A DNA stretch of 64,000 nt from Natrialba sp. SSL1 (GCF_001861355.1 NZ_MASN01000029.1:1-64000), one strand, 5' to 3'; shown: positions 35,863-46,195, counted from the stretch's first letter. The notes: a model not told the origin generated them from the letters alone. Made by a program: numbers and translations.

Positions 35863-36933
35863 ATGACGCTGTACTCGCGAGTTCGTCCCCTCGCGTTCAA
35901 ACTGCCGGCCGAGACAGCCCACGGTCTCGGGAAGCGAACGCTGCGGGCGGCACAGTCGACGCGGCCGACACGGGCGGCGATGTCGATGGCGTACCAGTAC
36001 GACCATCCCGCACTCGAGGTCGACCTGTTCGACACCACGTTCCCGAACCCCGTCGGCGTCGCCGCCGGCTTCGACAAGAACGCCGAGGTAACGCACGCGC
36101 TGGAAGCGCTCGGCTTCGGCTTCGTCGAGATTGGTACCGTCACACCCTACTCACAGGACGGCAACGACCGGCCGCGGCTATTCCGCCTGCGCGAGGACGA
36201 AGCGATGGTCAACCGGATGGGGTTCAACGGCCAGGGAATGGAGGCAGTCAAGGCCCGACTCGAGTCCGACGGCACGCCAGGCTTCCCGCTCGGCGTGAAC
36301 ATCGGTAAGATGAACGTCTCGACCGAGCGCGAGGCCATCGAGGACTACCGGCGCGTCTTCGAGCGCCTCTCGCCGTTCGCCGACTACGTCGTCGTCAACG
36401 TCTCCTGTCCGAACACGCCCGACGAGTTCGACGAGGCCTCGCCCGAGCACCTCCGGGAGATTTTCGAGACGATCGACGCCGAGAACGATCTGGGCGTCCC
36501 AATCCTCGTGAAAATCGGCCCCGACGAACCCGAGGAGTCGATCCTCGACCTCGTCGACATCGTCCAGGAGTTTGATGTCGACGGGATTATCGCGACGAAT
36601 ACGTCGACTGCGCGCGAGGGACTCGCCTCCGCAAAGCGCGAGGAGTGGGGCGGCCTCAGCGGCAAGCCAGTCGAGGATCGCTCGACCGCAGTCATCCGAA
36701 CGATCGCCAGCCACACCGACGGCGACCTCCCGATTATCGGCGTCGGCGGCGTCGACTCCGCCGCGAGCGCCTACCGAAAGATTCGGGCCGGCGCATCGCT
36801 TGTCCAGCTCTACACCGGCTTCGTCTACCAGGGGCCCTCGACTGCCAAACGGATCAACCGCGGACTCGTGCGACTCCTCGAACGCGACGGCTTCACGTCG
36901 ATCGAGGAGGCTGTCGGTGCGGAACTCGAGTGA
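35863..36933 (+). CDS. pyrD: quinone-dependent dihydroorotate dehydrogenase
   Basis: A 356-residue class 2 enzyme: pyrimidine biosynthesis, dihydroorotate to orotate with electrons to quinone. Landmarks: N-terminal membrane-contact helix (YSRVRPLAFKLPAETAHG), NPVGVAAGFDKNAEVTHAL (near 60-78), NRMGFNGQGMEAV (near 122), NVSCPNTP (near 182; the Ser is the class 2 base), GGLSGKPVEDRSTAVIR and VGGVDSAASAYRKIRAGASLVQLYTG near 300. Stand-alone gene; pyrB and pyrI are 8 kb away. Confidence 0.95.
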   Translation: MTLYSRVRPLAFKLPAETAHGLGKRTLRAAQSTRPTRAAMSMAYQYDHPALEVDLFDTTFPNPVGVAAGFDKNAEVTHALEALGFGFVEIGTVTPYSQDGNDRPRLFRLREDEAMVNRMGFNGQGMEAVKARLESDGTPGFPLGVNIGKMNVSTEREAIEDYRRVFERLSPFADYVVVNVSCPNTPDEFDEASPEHLREIFETIDAENDLGVPILVKIGPDEPEESILDLVDIVQEFDVDGIIATNTSTAREGLASAKREEWGGLSGKPVEDRSTAVIRTIASHTDGDLPIIGVGGVDSAASAYRKIRAGASLVQLYTGFVYQGPSTAKRINRGLVRLLERDGFTSIEEAVGAELE

Positions 36934-37005
36934 CCTGTAGACCTGCGATCTGTCATACAATCAAAATTTTATACTCCAACGGTATATTTGCAGCACTCGA
37001 TAGCT

Positions 37006-37353
37006 ATGAATTTGAGACAGTTGGTAAAACCGCTGGTGATGGATACGTGCGTGTTGGGTGTACTAACCGTCGCGCTCGTGTACGGCCTCACCCGCTCGGG
37101 ACTCCTCATCGTCGGACTGGCTGGCCTTGGTATCATCTGTATAGCGGTCGGTGGCGGGACTGCTGGACAGGTCACTTCGGGTCAGTCTGGGTACGGTGAG
37201 TATGGTGAGGTAGGAACGCCGGTCGATGATACGGGAATCTGGCCGGGAGTATCCTCCGACACCCCATTACAGGTACGAGTCCTTTTCTACGGGGTTGGAC
37301 TCGTTCTCTGGAGTCTTATCGTCCTTCGACTGTTCTCGTCGAACCTGCAGTGA
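37006..37353 (+). CDS. small membrane protein
   Basis: A 115-residue protein with three predicted spans (residues ~13-28, 30-46, 92-112) and a Gly/Tyr/Glu loop between the second and third. TTTTATA at 36967-36973 is about 36 nt upstream. Family not recognised; comparable proteins occur in other haloarchaea. Start at 37006 preferred to 36988. Confidence 0.6.
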   Translation: MNLRQLVKPLVMDTCVLGVLTVALVYGLTRSGLLIVGLAGLGIICIAVGGGTAGQVTSGQSGYGEYGEVGTPVDDTGIWPGVSSDTPLQVRVLFYGVGLVLWSLIVLRLFSSNLQ

Positions 37354-37426
37354 GCCCACGCTGGAACGACTCCCCGTCCACCGTTCAACTCACGCGCTGT
37401 ATCCAACGTGCGACTCCGGGCCGAGA

Positions 37427-37468
37427 GGAGATAGGAGGTAGGAGGTTGGAGGTAGGAGGTAGGAGATA
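37427..37468. repeat. six tandem heptamers GGAGRTW
   Basis: GGAGATA, GGAGGTA, GGAGGTT, GGAGGTA, GGAGGTA, GGAGATA lie head to tail in the gap between a small membrane gene and the thiI stop. It looks like slippage-prone purine-rich sequence; no role is evident. Confidence 0.9.
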
Positions 37469-37601
37469 GCCCAGCGGCGCTGCTGGTACCGCTCTCACCA
37501 GTACTTCCCGCTGAAGGTATCGAACTAATCATTCTCTGACAATATTGTCAGGAGTATGGATTCAGAAGCGTCTCTATCGCGGAACTAACCCCGCTTTCGA
37601 C

Positions 37602-38780
37602 TCAGGGTTCGACGAGTTCAGCCTGTCGCGCCGCTTCTTCCGCTCGCTCGAACAAGTCGTCCGGTTCGTACTCGAGTAGCGGTTCGAGTCGGGCGTTGGT
37701 CTCGGCGCGGTCGGGGGCGACGCGGTTGCAACCGGCATTGATCGTCGACTGGGTGAACGTGTCGATTTTGCGGGCTTTGGCGACGATGTCGGCTTTGTCC
37801 CAGGTGAGCAGCGGGCGGTGGATCGGGAGTCGGGTCGCGCGGCTGGTGACGCCGAGGTTCTGGAGCGTCTGGCTCGATTTTTGGCCGACTGCTTCGCCAG
37901 TGACGATGCCGTGGGCGTCGACGCGGCGTGCGAGGTGCTCCGCCGTGCGATAAAAGAAGCGACGCAGCGAGAGCATCCGGCCCTGTTCCATCGTCTCGAC
38001 GAGCAGGGCAACTGTTTCGCCGCCGGGAACCGTGTAGACCTGCGTGTCGAAGTTCGGTGCGTAGCGCGAGAGCGTTCGGACGGTTTCCATCGCGCGGGCT
38101 TCGTGGTCGATGCCGCCGTAGTCACCGAGGTCGACGTACACCGGCACGATCGGGCTGCCGCGTCGCATCATCTCGTAGGCCGCGACGGGAGAGTCGATCC
38201 CGCCGCTGATCAGCGCGATGACCGGCTCCTGGGAACCGAGCGGGAGCCCGCCAGGCCCCGGCACTTTCTCGAGGTAGATGAACGCGAAGTCCTCGCGGAC
38301 CTCGACGCCGAATGTGAGATCCGGGTCGTCGAGGTCGACTTCGGGCTCGAACTCGTCTTCAACGGCCTCCCAGATCGCGGTGCCGCCCTCGCGGGCGAGG
38401 TCCTCGCTCGTGTAGGGGAGGCTCTTATCGGCGCGACGAGCGTCGACGGCGAAGCTGCCGCCGTCGTAGCACGCCTCGGCGGCCTCGGCGAGCGCAGCGC
38501 AGATTTCGCCCTTCGCGGTGTCGACGGTTCGGACGGCGCTTGCGGAGACGACACCGAAGGCGTCCGCGGCGGTCACCGTGGCGGCGTCGACGTGTTCTTC
38601 GTCGGTGTGAATCAGGGGTCGGTTCCACCGACGTTCGACCTCGCCGGGGATCGAGCGGTCCGCGAGGAGGGCCGTGAGATTCTCCGCGAGACAGTCCTCC
38701 ATGTACCGCTTGACGGTGTTGCTCTTGGTGTTGACGTCCCCGTGACGAACGAGGACGGTGTCAGCTCCCGGCGGATGCAT
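37602..38780 (-). CDS. thiI: tRNA 4-thiouridine synthetase
   Basis: A 392-residue ThiI: N-terminal ferredoxin-like region with a THUMP domain (residues ~60-165), then the PP-loop ATPase with SGGIDSPVAAYEMMRRG (near 180) and GEAVGQKSSQTLQNL (near 265). No rhodanese domain follows, so sulfur must come by another route, as in most archaea. Start at 38780 (MHPPGADTVLVRHGDVN); the upstream open frame is not protein-like. Confidence 0.94.
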   Translation of the reverse strand: MHPPGADTVLVRHGDVNTKSNTVKRYMEDCLAENLTALLADRSIPGEVERRWNRPLIHTDEEHVDAATVTAADAFGVVSASAVRTVDTAKGEICAALAEAAEACYDGGSFAVDARRADKSLPYTSEDLAREGGTAIWEAVEDEFEPEVDLDDPDLTFGVEVREDFAFIYLEKVPGPGGLPLGSQEPVIALISGGIDSPVAAYEMMRRGSPIVPVYVDLGDYGGIDHEARAMETVRTLSRYAPNFDTQVYTVPGGETVALLVETMEQGRMLSLRRFFYRTAEHLARRVDAHGIVTGEAVGQKSSQTLQNLGVTSRATRLPIHRPLLTWDKADIVAKARKIDTFTQSTINAGCNRVAPDRAETNARLEPLLEYEPDDLFERAEEAARQAELVEP

Positions 38781-38880
38781 ATGGACAGCGCTAGGGACGC
38801 GCGCCATAAGGGGATTACGAGCGACGGGCGCTCCGGGGAGCGGTAGTTGCACGGACAGACGGCCAGAGAAACTATGAGCG

Positions 38881-40350
38881 ATGGGCGGGCTGTCCAGCGT
38901 GATGAGTGACTCTGCAGCGCCTAGCAGTGGTCCGGCAGCCGGCACGGAAACGGCGACACGAACGGTCCACACCCAGGGCGAATCGGCTCTGCTCGAACAG
39001 TATCTCGACTCTCAGGACCTCTCGTCGGCAGAGACAGACGGTGACAAGTCAGACCCGACAGCCGAAACCGAACGCGAACGGCTGCGACACGAACGCAACT
39101 TCTGGCGTTCGCTGTACACGCAACTGGTCGGCTGTTTCCCTGAGGGGGCGTTCGCCGTCGCCGCGGGCGGCGAGATCACAAACTGGAACCGAGCAATGGA
39201 AGAGCTGAACGGAACCGAAGCCGAGAGCGTCCTCGGAAAAAACGCCTACGACATCTTCGAAACAGAGGGTGAGAGCGAGACGCTCGCGGAGAAGGTCATC
39301 CGCCGGAACGAGCCGATTCAGGAGGACGACACGCGGACGGTGCCCCACTCCGACCGGTACCATCAGGTGTACGCCGTTCCCCTCCGCGATCCCGATGGGA
39401 ACGCCATCGGCGCGTTCGAGGCGACGCCGGACGTGACCGATTTCGTCCACCAGCGCCAGGAGTTCGAGGTGCTCCAGGAAACCGTCTCCGAACGGGTTCA
39501 ATCCGAAGTCGTCGAACTCGAGGAGACCACCGAATCGATCACGGACACGATCGAGCGAATCCACGACCTCGGCGTCGAGCAAACCCAGCGGATGGAGACG
39601 ATCGCCTCCGAGGTGTCCGACCAGAGCGCGACGATCGAGGAGATCGCCTCGACGACGGAGACGGTCCACCAGACCAGCGAGACGGCAGCGGAGCTCGCAG
39701 AAGACGGCTCCGCATCGGCGAGTGACGCCATCGAGACGATGGAGACCGTCTCCGAATCCGCCGAGACTGTCTCGGCCGAGATTGGGACGCTCCACGAGAG
39801 CATCGACGAGATCGGCGAGATCGTCGACGTTATCGACAACATCGCCGACCAGACGAACATTCTCGCGCTCAACGCTCAGATCGAGGCCGCCCAGGCCGGC
39901 GAGGAGGGTGCCGGCTTCGCAATCGTTGCCAGCGAGGTCAAGTCGCTCGCGGAGGACACGCAGGAGCAGGCCGGCCGAATCGAGTCGACCATCGCGGAGA
40001 TCCAGGACGAGATCGAGGCGACCGCCGACAGTTTCGAAACTACGACCGAGCGGATCAACGACGGTGTCGACCGTGTCGAGAACGCACTCACGAAACTCGA
40101 CGAAATCGCTGAAACGATCGACGACGCCGCAACTGGTGTCAGCGAGGTCGCGGGAGCGATCGACGACCAGGCCGCGGGCAGCGAGGAGATCGCCGCAACA
40201 GTCGACCTCGCGGTCGAGGAGATGAACTCGCTGCGGGAGGAACTCGAGACGATCTCGGAGTCGACCCGGGAACAACGCGAGAGCGTGGCGACGGTTCGCT
40301 CGACGGTGGGACAGTTATCGGAGTCGGACGGCGAGTCGGGGTCGACGTAG
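38881..40350 (+). CDS. soluble methyl-accepting transducer with PAS domain
   Basis: A 489-residue cytoplasmic transducer without membrane spans. Residues ~80-195 form a PAS domain (PEGAFAVAAGGEITNWNRAM, AYDIFETEG, VYAVPLRDPDGNAIGAFEAT). The rest is the long coiled-coil signalling domain with the hairpin tip DQTNILALNAQIEAAQAGE near 325. It would relay redox or ligand signals to CheA. ATG at 38902 is an alternative start seven codons in. No che genes nearby. Confidence 0.9.
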   Translation: MGGLSSVMSDSAAPSSGPAAGTETATRTVHTQGESALLEQYLDSQDLSSAETDGDKSDPTAETERERLRHERNFWRSLYTQLVGCFPEGAFAVAAGGEITNWNRAMEELNGTEAESVLGKNAYDIFETEGESETLAEKVIRRNEPIQEDDTRTVPHSDRYHQVYAVPLRDPDGNAIGAFEATPDVTDFVHQRQEFEVLQETVSERVQSEVVELEETTESITDTIERIHDLGVEQTQRMETIASEVSDQSATIEEIASTTETVHQTSETAAELAEDGSASASDAIETMETVSESAETVSAEIGTLHESIDEIGEIVDVIDNIADQTNILALNAQIEAAQAGEEGAGFAIVASEVKSLAEDTQEQAGRIESTIAEIQDEIEATADSFETTTERINDGVDRVENALTKLDEIAETIDDAATGVSEVAGAIDDQAAGSEEIAATVDLAVEEMNSLREELETISESTREQRESVATVRSTVGQLSESDGESGST

Positions 40351-40384
40351 AGAAGCGAACCGGATCCGCTGGACGGACTCGAGT

Positions 40385-40389
40385 AAAAA
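40385..40389 (-). terminator. T-run after the AdoMet synthetase gene
   Basis: Five T on the minus strand about 54 bases past the stop at 40443, in the gap between convergent genes. Short T-runs terminate archaeal transcription. Confidence 0.3.
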
Positions 40390-40442
40390 GAAACTAGAAA
40401 CGAGAAACGCGAGAAGCGTCGTCGTGACTCGGTTCAGACGGC

Positions 40443-41648
40443 TTAGAACGTTGTCAGCTCGCCGTCGATGACTTTTCGCGTGATGTCTGTAACGTTCGCG
40501 AGTTGGTCGTCGACGATCGCTTCGATCTCGTCCTGAACGTCTGCGAGTTCGACGTCGTCGGCCGTGACGACGTGGATGTCGGCGACGTGTGGCTCGTCGA
40601 TCGGGCGACCGATCTGGGAGAGCAGGCGTACGCGCATGTCGCGGATGCCGTCGACTTCGGCGACGACCTCCTCGGCGATCTGGGTCGAGAGCAGGTTGTA
40701 AATCTTTCCGATGTGGTTGACCGGGTTCTTGCCGCTCGTCGCTTCCATCGACATCGAGCGGTTCGGCGTGATGAGGCCGTTTGCACGATTCCCGCGGCCG
40801 ACGGAGCCGTCGTCACCCTGCTCTGCGGAGGTGCCGGTGACGGTGAGGTAGATCGAGCCTTCCTCGTAGTCGTCGGCCGTGTTGACGTGGACGTTGACCT
40901 CGCGGTCCGTATGCTCGTTTGCAACCTCAGAAACGAACTCGCGAACGGACTCAACGGCGTCCGCGTACGCATCGAGGTCCGCGATGTGCTCGTCGATCAT
41001 CGCCGCCGCGACGGTGACATCGATCGTGTCGCCCTCGCGCTTGCCCATGATCTTCACGTCTGGACCGAGGTACGGATTCTCGTCAGCGAACTCGCCGTTC
41101 AGTCGTGCTTCAGCCTCGGAGACGATCTGCTCCGTCTCCGTCAGCGGCGCGTGACCGACGCCGAAGCTCGTGTCGTTGGCCATCGGCACGCTCACTTCGT
41201 CCTCTCCGAAGACATCCTGCAGGTCACCGCTTCCCTCACCGAGTTTCACGTCGACGACGATATCCTCGCCGTACTCGAGTTGCGGGATGGTCTCCTCGAG
41301 GTACTCGCGCGCTGCGCGGAGCGCGATCGTTTCGGTGGGGATGGTCTGGCCCTCGTAGTGTTTGGTCGCGCGACCGACGATCAGCAGGTAAATGGGGTCG
41401 ACGACCTCGCCGCCGCCAAAGGCGGGGGCGGCCTCGCCGGCGACGAGCTGTGTCTCGTCCGTGTTGAAGTGCAGTACTTCGCCGACACGATCGAGGTACT
41501 CGCGTGCGAGTGCGCCGGCGACGCTCTCTGCGACGCCGTCACAGATGGAGTCCGGATGTCCGATCCCCTTTCGTTCGACGATTTCGACCTCCTGATCTTC
41601 GACTGCCTGTCGGTCGATTGGCTCGACCCGAATGTTCCGCTCGCTCAT
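40443..41648 (-). CDS. mat: archaeal S-adenosylmethionine synthetase
   Basis: A 401-residue enzyme of the archaeal type, unlike bacterial MetK: start [21 protein letters not shown] (ATP-site His near 33), [18 protein letters not shown] near 77, [30 protein letters not shown] near 280 (cited in part), and [13 protein letters not shown] near 344. It makes SAM from methionine and ATP. Length is standard. Single-gene unit. Confidence 0.96.
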   Translation of the reverse strand: MSERNIRVEPIDRQAVEDQEVEIVERKGIGHPDSICDGVAESVAGALAREYLDRVGEVLHFNTDETQLVAGEAAPAFGGGEVVDPIYLLIVGRATKHYEGQTIPTETIALRAAREYLEETIPQLEYGEDIVVDVKLGEGSGDLQDVFGEDEVSVPMANDTSFGVGHAPLTETEQIVSEAEARLNGEFADENPYLGPDVKIMGKREGDTIDVTVAAAMIDEHIADLDAYADAVESVREFVSEVANEHTDREVNVHVNTADDYEEGSIYLTVTGTSAEQGDDGSVGRGNRANGLITPNRSMSMEATSGKNPVNHIGKIYNLLSTQIAEEVVAEVDGIRDMRVRLLSQIGRPIDEPHVADIHVVTADDVELADVQDEIEAIVDDQLANVTDITRKVIDGELTTF

Positions 41649-41899
41649 TGCCGGCTCTAAACGGAGCGTGGTTCTATAACTTGCGGAAACAGATCAACGT
41701 CGGAAAATACCTGGCAGTTATCCACCGATCGACCGCGTTCGGCGGGCAATCGGGCGCTCACTGTCGGGCAGAAGGCGGTAAGAAGCCAGTGAGGGATCAA
41801 TGAGGGATCAGTGAGAAGCGGACCACAAAGTCGCGACCGTCATCTTCGGAGACGGCTTCAGTAGCGCACCCAGTCTTCGAATCGTTCTGTCTGGCAGTC

Positions 41900-42547
41900 T
41901 CAGGAATCGAGCAAGAGCCCAAGATACGAGGTCCGGAGCTGGTCGTCGGGGTCGAGGCCGAGGGATTCGAGCACGGTGTACGCGCCGGCGCGGGCGGACT
42001 CGAGTTCGGTCTCGCTCTCGACCTCAGTTTCGACCTCGACGTACTCGCCGACATCGTCGACGGTGTCGAGAGTGATTGTGAAGTCTGTCGGGGGAGCGGA
42101 GGCTGATTCTGTGGCGTCCGTCTCGGCGAGTTCGACCGTGTAGCGCTCGCGCTTCTTGCGAACCGTCGCGGCCGGCTCGAAACCGAGGTTCGTCAGAATC
42201 GTATCGAACGTTTTGCCGTCGCCGATGGTGGTTTCGGCCTCCTCGCGGGTCTTCGACTCGTCGTCGACGAGCGGTCCTTTGTAGGTGACTCTCGTTTCGC
42301 TGCCTGTGTCTGCATCGGGGTGACGTTCGCGTCGAATCCGGAGCGCTTCGTCCGTCTCGGCGAACGTCCGGTGTGGAGCATCGTAGTACGTGTCTGTCTG
42401 GACGACCGTTCCCGCTGGCGTCGCATCGAGTGCTGTGCTGTCGTCTTCGTCTCCGATCCCGTCGTCGGCCTCATCATCGGTTCCGTCCTCGAGTCGCGAC
42501 CGAACACGATCGAGTTCGGCAGGCACCTTCACTTCGACCTCGTACAT
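41900..42547 (-). CDS. cyaB: CYTH-domain protein (class IV adenylate cyclase-like)
   Basis: A 215-residue CYTH/CyaB-type protein. It begins YEVEVKVPAE, the E-x-E-x-K motif, then a Asp/Glu insert, ALRIRRE (near 75), VTYKGPLVD and VRKKRERYTVEL: the Arg/Lys/Glu set lining the triphosphate tunnel. Archaeal members may be cyclases or triphosphatases; activity cannot be separated by sequence. Start at 42547. Confidence 0.88.
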   Translation of the reverse strand: MYEVEVKVPAELDRVRSRLEDGTDDEADDGIGDEDDSTALDATPAGTVVQTDTYYDAPHRTFAETDEALRIRRERHPDADTGSETRVTYKGPLVDDESKTREEAETTIGDGKTFDTILTNLGFEPAATVRKKRERYTVELAETDATESASAPPTDFTITLDTVDDVGEYVEVETEVESETELESARAGAYTVLESLGLDPDDQLRTSYLGLLLDS

Positions 42548-42658
42548 GGCCGTTCGAACGGGCAGCGGCCGTAAGTATCGGTCGTTCTCGTCGGTCGCCA
42601 CAGATACCAATCGCAGATACCAGTCACCGCGTGGACGCGTTCTCGGACCAAAGCGTCG

Positions 42659-42666
42659 TACTTAAA
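42659..42666 (+). promoter_or_regulatory. TATA-like box for the FKBP gene
   Basis: TACTTAAA is centred about 28 nt before the ATG at 42691, which selects that start and suggests a leaderless transcript. Confidence 0.55.
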
Positions 42667-42690
42667 TGTCGACGGCGGGACGTACAACGT

Positions 42691-43665
42691 ATGACCGAGG
42701 AACAGGAGGCCGAGCTCGATGAGCAGGCCGATGACGTCGAAGCGGAAGCCGACGAAGACGCTGCAGAAGCCGAAGGGCTTCAGGACGGCGACTTCGTCGA
42801 ACTCGAGTACACTGCATACACCGCCGACGGTGACCAGTTGGTCGACACGACCGACCCAGAGGTCGCCGAAGAGGAAGGTGTCGCAGACCAGAATCAGGAG
42901 TTCAAGCCACGCACGATCGTCCTCGGCGAGAGCCACATCTTCGAGGGCGTCGAAGAAGCCATCGTCGGCTCCGAAGCGGGCGACACCGGCAGCGTGACGA
43001 TCGACGCCGAGGACGCCTTCGGGGAGTACGACCCCGACAACGTCCAGACGGTCAGCGCCGAGAAAATCGACGAGGACGACCGTTACCCCGGTGCGAACGT
43101 GCAGGTCGACGGCCAGCAGGGCTACATCAGCACGATCATCGGCGGCCGCGCGCGTGTGGACTTCAACCACCCGCTGGCCGGCGAGGACGTCGAGTACGAG
43201 TTCGAGGTTCTCGACGTCGTCGACGACCGCGAACAGCAGGCTGCCGGCCTCTTCGAGATGTACCTCGGCCTCGAGCCAGAACTCTGGATCGAGACCGACG
43301 AGGTCGAGGAGGAAGTCCCAGTCGAGCCCGACGAGGACGCAGATGAGGACGAAGACGCAGAGCCTGAGTTCGAGACTGAGGTCGTCGAGAAGGAGACGCT
43401 CTACCTCGAGGCCACGCCGCAGATGACCATGAACCAGCAGTGGATGATGGGCAAGCAGCAGATCGGTCAGGACATCATCGACCAGATCGGTGTCGACCGT
43501 GTCATCGTCCAGGAAGTCATCGACGGCATGGGCGGCATGGGCATGCCCGGCATGATGGGCGGTATGGGTGGCGGCATGGGCGGCGGCGACATCGAGGAGG
43601 CACTCGAGGACGCCGACGTCGACGCCGACGAGATCGTCGACGAACTCGAAGGCGCAGACGAGTAA
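42691..43665 (+). CDS. FKBP-type peptidyl-prolyl isomerase (long archaeal type)
   Basis: A 324-residue SlyD-like isomerase. An Asp/Glu-rich start is followed by the FKBP domain (FVELEYTAYTADGDQLVDTT near 35; RTIVLGESHIFEGVEEAIVG near 80), the IF insert (GEYDPDNVQTVSAEK; GARVDFNHPLAGEDVEYEF type), a C-terminal extension with AEPEFETEVVEKETLYLE, and a Met/Gly-rich segment (GGMGGMGMPGMMGGMGGGM, residues ~290-308) before an acidic tail. A folding helper. The Met/Gly segment may bind metal or hydrophobic clients; that is inference. Confidence 0.92.
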   Translation: MTEEQEAELDEQADDVEAEADEDAAEAEGLQDGDFVELEYTAYTADGDQLVDTTDPEVAEEEGVADQNQEFKPRTIVLGESHIFEGVEEAIVGSEAGDTGSVTIDAEDAFGEYDPDNVQTVSAEKIDEDDRYPGANVQVDGQQGYISTIIGGRARVDFNHPLAGEDVEYEFEVLDVVDDREQQAAGLFEMYLGLEPELWIETDEVEEEVPVEPDEDADEDEDAEPEFETEVVEKETLYLEATPQMTMNQQWMMGKQQIGQDIIDQIGVDRVIVQEVIDGMGGMGMPGMMGGMGGGMGGGDIEEALEDADVDADEIVDELEGADE

Positions 43666-43687
43666 CCCCTGCGACTAGCGGTTTCAG

Positions 43688-43692
43688 TTTTT
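43688..43692 (+). terminator. T-run after the FKBP gene
   Basis: TTTTT 23 bases after the stop, with another TTTT a few bases on, between convergent genes. Consistent with archaeal termination. Confidence 0.4.
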
Positions 43693-43873
43693 GCGTTTTC
43701 AGACGGAACAGTCTCAGTCCCGACTGTGAGTCGTGGATGTTGGTCTGCACAGACCGCAAGCGGCGCACAGCGCGGACTGAGAAGCCAAACGCGAGAGTGA
43801 GAGTTCAAAACGGAGGCTGAGAAGCGGGGAACGAGAAGCAGGAACTGAGACGTAAGACGCGGAAACAGCGAAC

Positions 43874-44497
43874 TCAGGCGATATCCCGACTCGTGTCGAT
43901 CGCCACTTCTTCGGTCAACTCGAGTTTGATCGCGTCGGTTGGCTGGCTGCCGCCGCGGAATTTGGGGACGGTGAGGTGGTTCTCGAGTTCGGCACCGGAG
44001 ATAGCGGTCTGGAGGTCGAAGACTGCGTCCGCTGCGTGGAAGGTTCGAGACCGGTTCGTAGTTTCGTCGCCTTTCAGGCAGTGGAGGACGGCGATGCCGT
44101 TTTTCTCGAGCATCTGTGTCTTGAGATCGTTGAGAAACGAGGTGAACTCCTCGCGATCGGTGTGCTCGAGAACGTCCATGGTGTCGATAATGAGGTTCGC
44201 ACCCTCGGGGAGTGCATTGATGAGTTTGCGCGTTTCCGTGATCGGGGCGTCGCTGCCAACGTGTCGAATTGTCGGGTTCCCGACGTCCGAGGGGGAGTTC
44301 TCGACGGCGTGGCGGACGGCATCGGTCGACCGTTCGGTCGAAAGATAGAGTGTGCCGCGTGCTGCAGTCAGTTCGTACAACAAGAGTTCCGATTGACTGG
44401 CCGGGGCTGCGGCGTACGCGACGAGACATCCCGGCGGAAGCCCACCGTCGAGTTTGCGATCCAGCACGTCGATCCCGGTTTCCAGCCGTTCTACCAT
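43874..44497 (-). CDS. RecA-like (KaiC/RadA-type) protein with degenerate Walker A
   Basis: A 207-residue protein with a RecA-type fold. It begins RLETGIDVLDRKLDGGLPPGCLVAY as in RadA/KaiC family members, but the P-loop position reads AAPASQSE rather than G-x4-GKT. The Walker B-like strand is NLIIDTMDVLEH (near 100). Such haloarchaeal proteins are often called 'transcriptional regulator' without experimental support. Probably does not bind ATP by the usual loop. It is divergent from pyrB. Confidence 0.75.
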   Translation of the reverse strand: MVERLETGIDVLDRKLDGGLPPGCLVAYAAAPASQSELLLYELTAARGTLYLSTERSTDAVRHAVENSPSDVGNPTIRHVGSDAPITETRKLINALPEGANLIIDTMDVLEHTDREEFTSFLNDLKTQMLEKNGIAVLHCLKGDETTNRSRTFHAADAVFDLQTAISGAELENHLTVPKFRGGSQPTDAIKLELTEEVAIDTSRDIA

Positions 44498-44634
44498 ACG
44501 GGTACCGTGTCTTTCTGTAGTTCGTGTATAATTCTTTGCCTTCGCAGCACTGTCACGGCGGTTGGTGGATCGACACCGCGACCCCGACGCGGAATGGAGG
44601 GATTCAAGGGGGATGCAAGAGCCAACACGAACGA

Positions 44635-45561
44635 ATGCGCCACGATCACCTCATCACGAGCAAACAACTCTCGCGGGCGGATATCGAGACCGTCCTCGAC
44701 CGAGCGGCCGAAATCGCCGACGATCCGGCCGCCGTCGCCGACCGTCACGCGAACGCCGTGCTCGGCCTGCTGTTTTTCGAACCGAGTACGCGGACGAAGA
44801 TGAGCTTCGAAACCGCGATGAAACGCCTCGGCGGTTCCGTCGTCGACATGGGCTCTGTCGAATCCTCGAGCGTCAAAAAGGGGGAGACGCTCGCCGACAC
44901 CGTCCGCGTCATCGAGGGCTACGCCGACGCGCTCGTCCTGCGCCACCCCAAACAGGGAGCCGCCGCGATGGCGAGTGAGTTCGTCGATGTCCCGCTGCTG
45001 AACGCCGGCGACGGCGCGGGCCACCACCCAACCCAGACGATGCTCGACCTCTACACGATTCGAGAGAACGCGGGCCTGGACGACCTCACCATCGGCATCA
45101 TGGGCGATCTGAAGTACGGGCGCACCGTCCACTCGCTGGCCTACGCGCTCACCAACTTCGACACCCGCCAACACTTCATCAGCCCCGAAAGTCTGCAACT
45201 CCCCCGCGAAGTCGTCTACGACCTCCACCAGCAGGACGACACCCAGATCCGCGAACACGAGGCACTCGAGTCCGTCCTCTCGTCGCTCGACGTGCTCTAC
45301 GTGACGCGGATTCAGCGCGAGCGCTTCCCGGACGAGAACGAGTACCAGAAGGTCGCCGGCGAGTACCAGATCGATCTGGAGACACTCGAGGAGGCGAGTG
45401 ACGAGCTGACGATTATGCACCCGCTGCCGCGGGTCGACGAGATTGCGCCGGAGATCGACGAGACGGAGCACGCGGCGTACTTCGAGCAGGCACACAACGG
45501 GGTGCCGGTGCGGATGGCGCTGCTCGATCTGTTGCTGGCAGGAGGTGAGGCAGATGAGTGA
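44635..45561 (+). CDS. pyrB: aspartate carbamoyltransferase, catalytic subunit
   Basis: A 308-residue enzyme joining carbamoyl phosphate and aspartate, the first step specific to pyrimidines. The phosphate loop is [16 protein letters not shown] (near 48), then [35 protein letters not shown] (near 129) and HPLPRVDEI (near 260). Start at 44635 ([18 protein letters not shown]) is chosen over 44524. Its stop overlaps pyrI, so both are translated together. Confidence 0.96.
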   Translation: MRHDHLITSKQLSRADIETVLDRAAEIADDPAAVADRHANAVLGLLFFEPSTRTKMSFETAMKRLGGSVVDMGSVESSSVKKGETLADTVRVIEGYADALVLRHPKQGAAAMASEFVDVPLLNAGDGAGHHPTQTMLDLYTIRENAGLDDLTIGIMGDLKYGRTVHSLAYALTNFDTRQHFISPESLQLPREVVYDLHQQDDTQIREHEALESVLSSLDVLYVTRIQRERFPDENEYQKVAGEYQIDLETLEEASDELTIMHPLPRVDEIAPEIDETEHAAYFEQAHNGVPVRMALLDLLLAGGEADE

Positions 45562-46045
45562 CGACCACGACCACCACGACGGCAACGCGGACCACGAACT
45601 GCGCGTCAGCAAGATTCAGGATGGGACCGTCATCGACCACGTGCGTGGTGGCCAAGCGCTGAACGTGCTCGCAATTTTGGGCATCGACGGCAGTGAAGGT
45701 GAGGAGGTTTCCGTCGGGATGAACGTTCCCTCGGACCGCCTCGCGCGCAAGGATATCGTCAAGGTCGAGGGCCGCGAACTGAGTCAGGACGAGGTCGACG
45801 TGCTCTCGTTGATCGCACCCGACGCCTCGATCAACATCGTCCGCGACTACGACGTCGTGGAGAAACACCGCGTCGAGCGCCCCGCTGTCGTCGAGGGGGT
45901 ACTCTCCTGTCCGAACATGGACTGCATTACGACCGACGGCGAGCCGGTCACCTCGCGGTTCGAGGTGCTTCAGGACGGCGTGCGCTGTTCGTACTGTGGG
46001 ACGATCGTGCGAGAGGGAATCGCCGAACTAATCGATACGCACTGA
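45554..46045 (+). CDS. pyrI: aspartate carbamoyltransferase, regulatory subunit
   Basis: A 163-residue allosteric partner of PyrB. A His/Asp-rich N-terminal ~17 residues ([13 protein letters not shown]) precedes the nucleotide domain ([21 protein letters not shown]); the zinc domain has CPNMDCIT and CSYCG (four Cys). GGAGGTGA at 45541-45548 is an excellent ribosome site five bases before the ATG. Feedback by nucleotides is the known family role. Confidence 0.96.
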   Translation: MSDDHDHHDGNADHELRVSKIQDGTVIDHVRGGQALNVLAILGIDGSEGEEVSVGMNVPSDRLARKDIVKVEGRELSQDEVDVLSLIAPDASINIVRDYDVVEKHRVERPAVVEGVLSCPNMDCITTDGEPVTSRFEVLQDGVRCSYCGTIVREGIAELIDTH

Positions 46046-46195
46046 GTTCCGACAGCGGACCGCACACCGAGTCGTCCGAGCGTCGTCCGAACGTCGTTCG
46101 AAAGAGAGGGCGAACACGATCGGTGTGCCATATTTTCACGAGGGGAGAACTGTCCAGAATAGCTAAGTACGAGCCAACCGATTGTTACGGTGTAC

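Noticed and set aside
37427-37468. Heptamer run as a CRISPR or ribosome-site array
   Set aside because: Units are only seven bases, with no spacers and no start codon at suitable distance.
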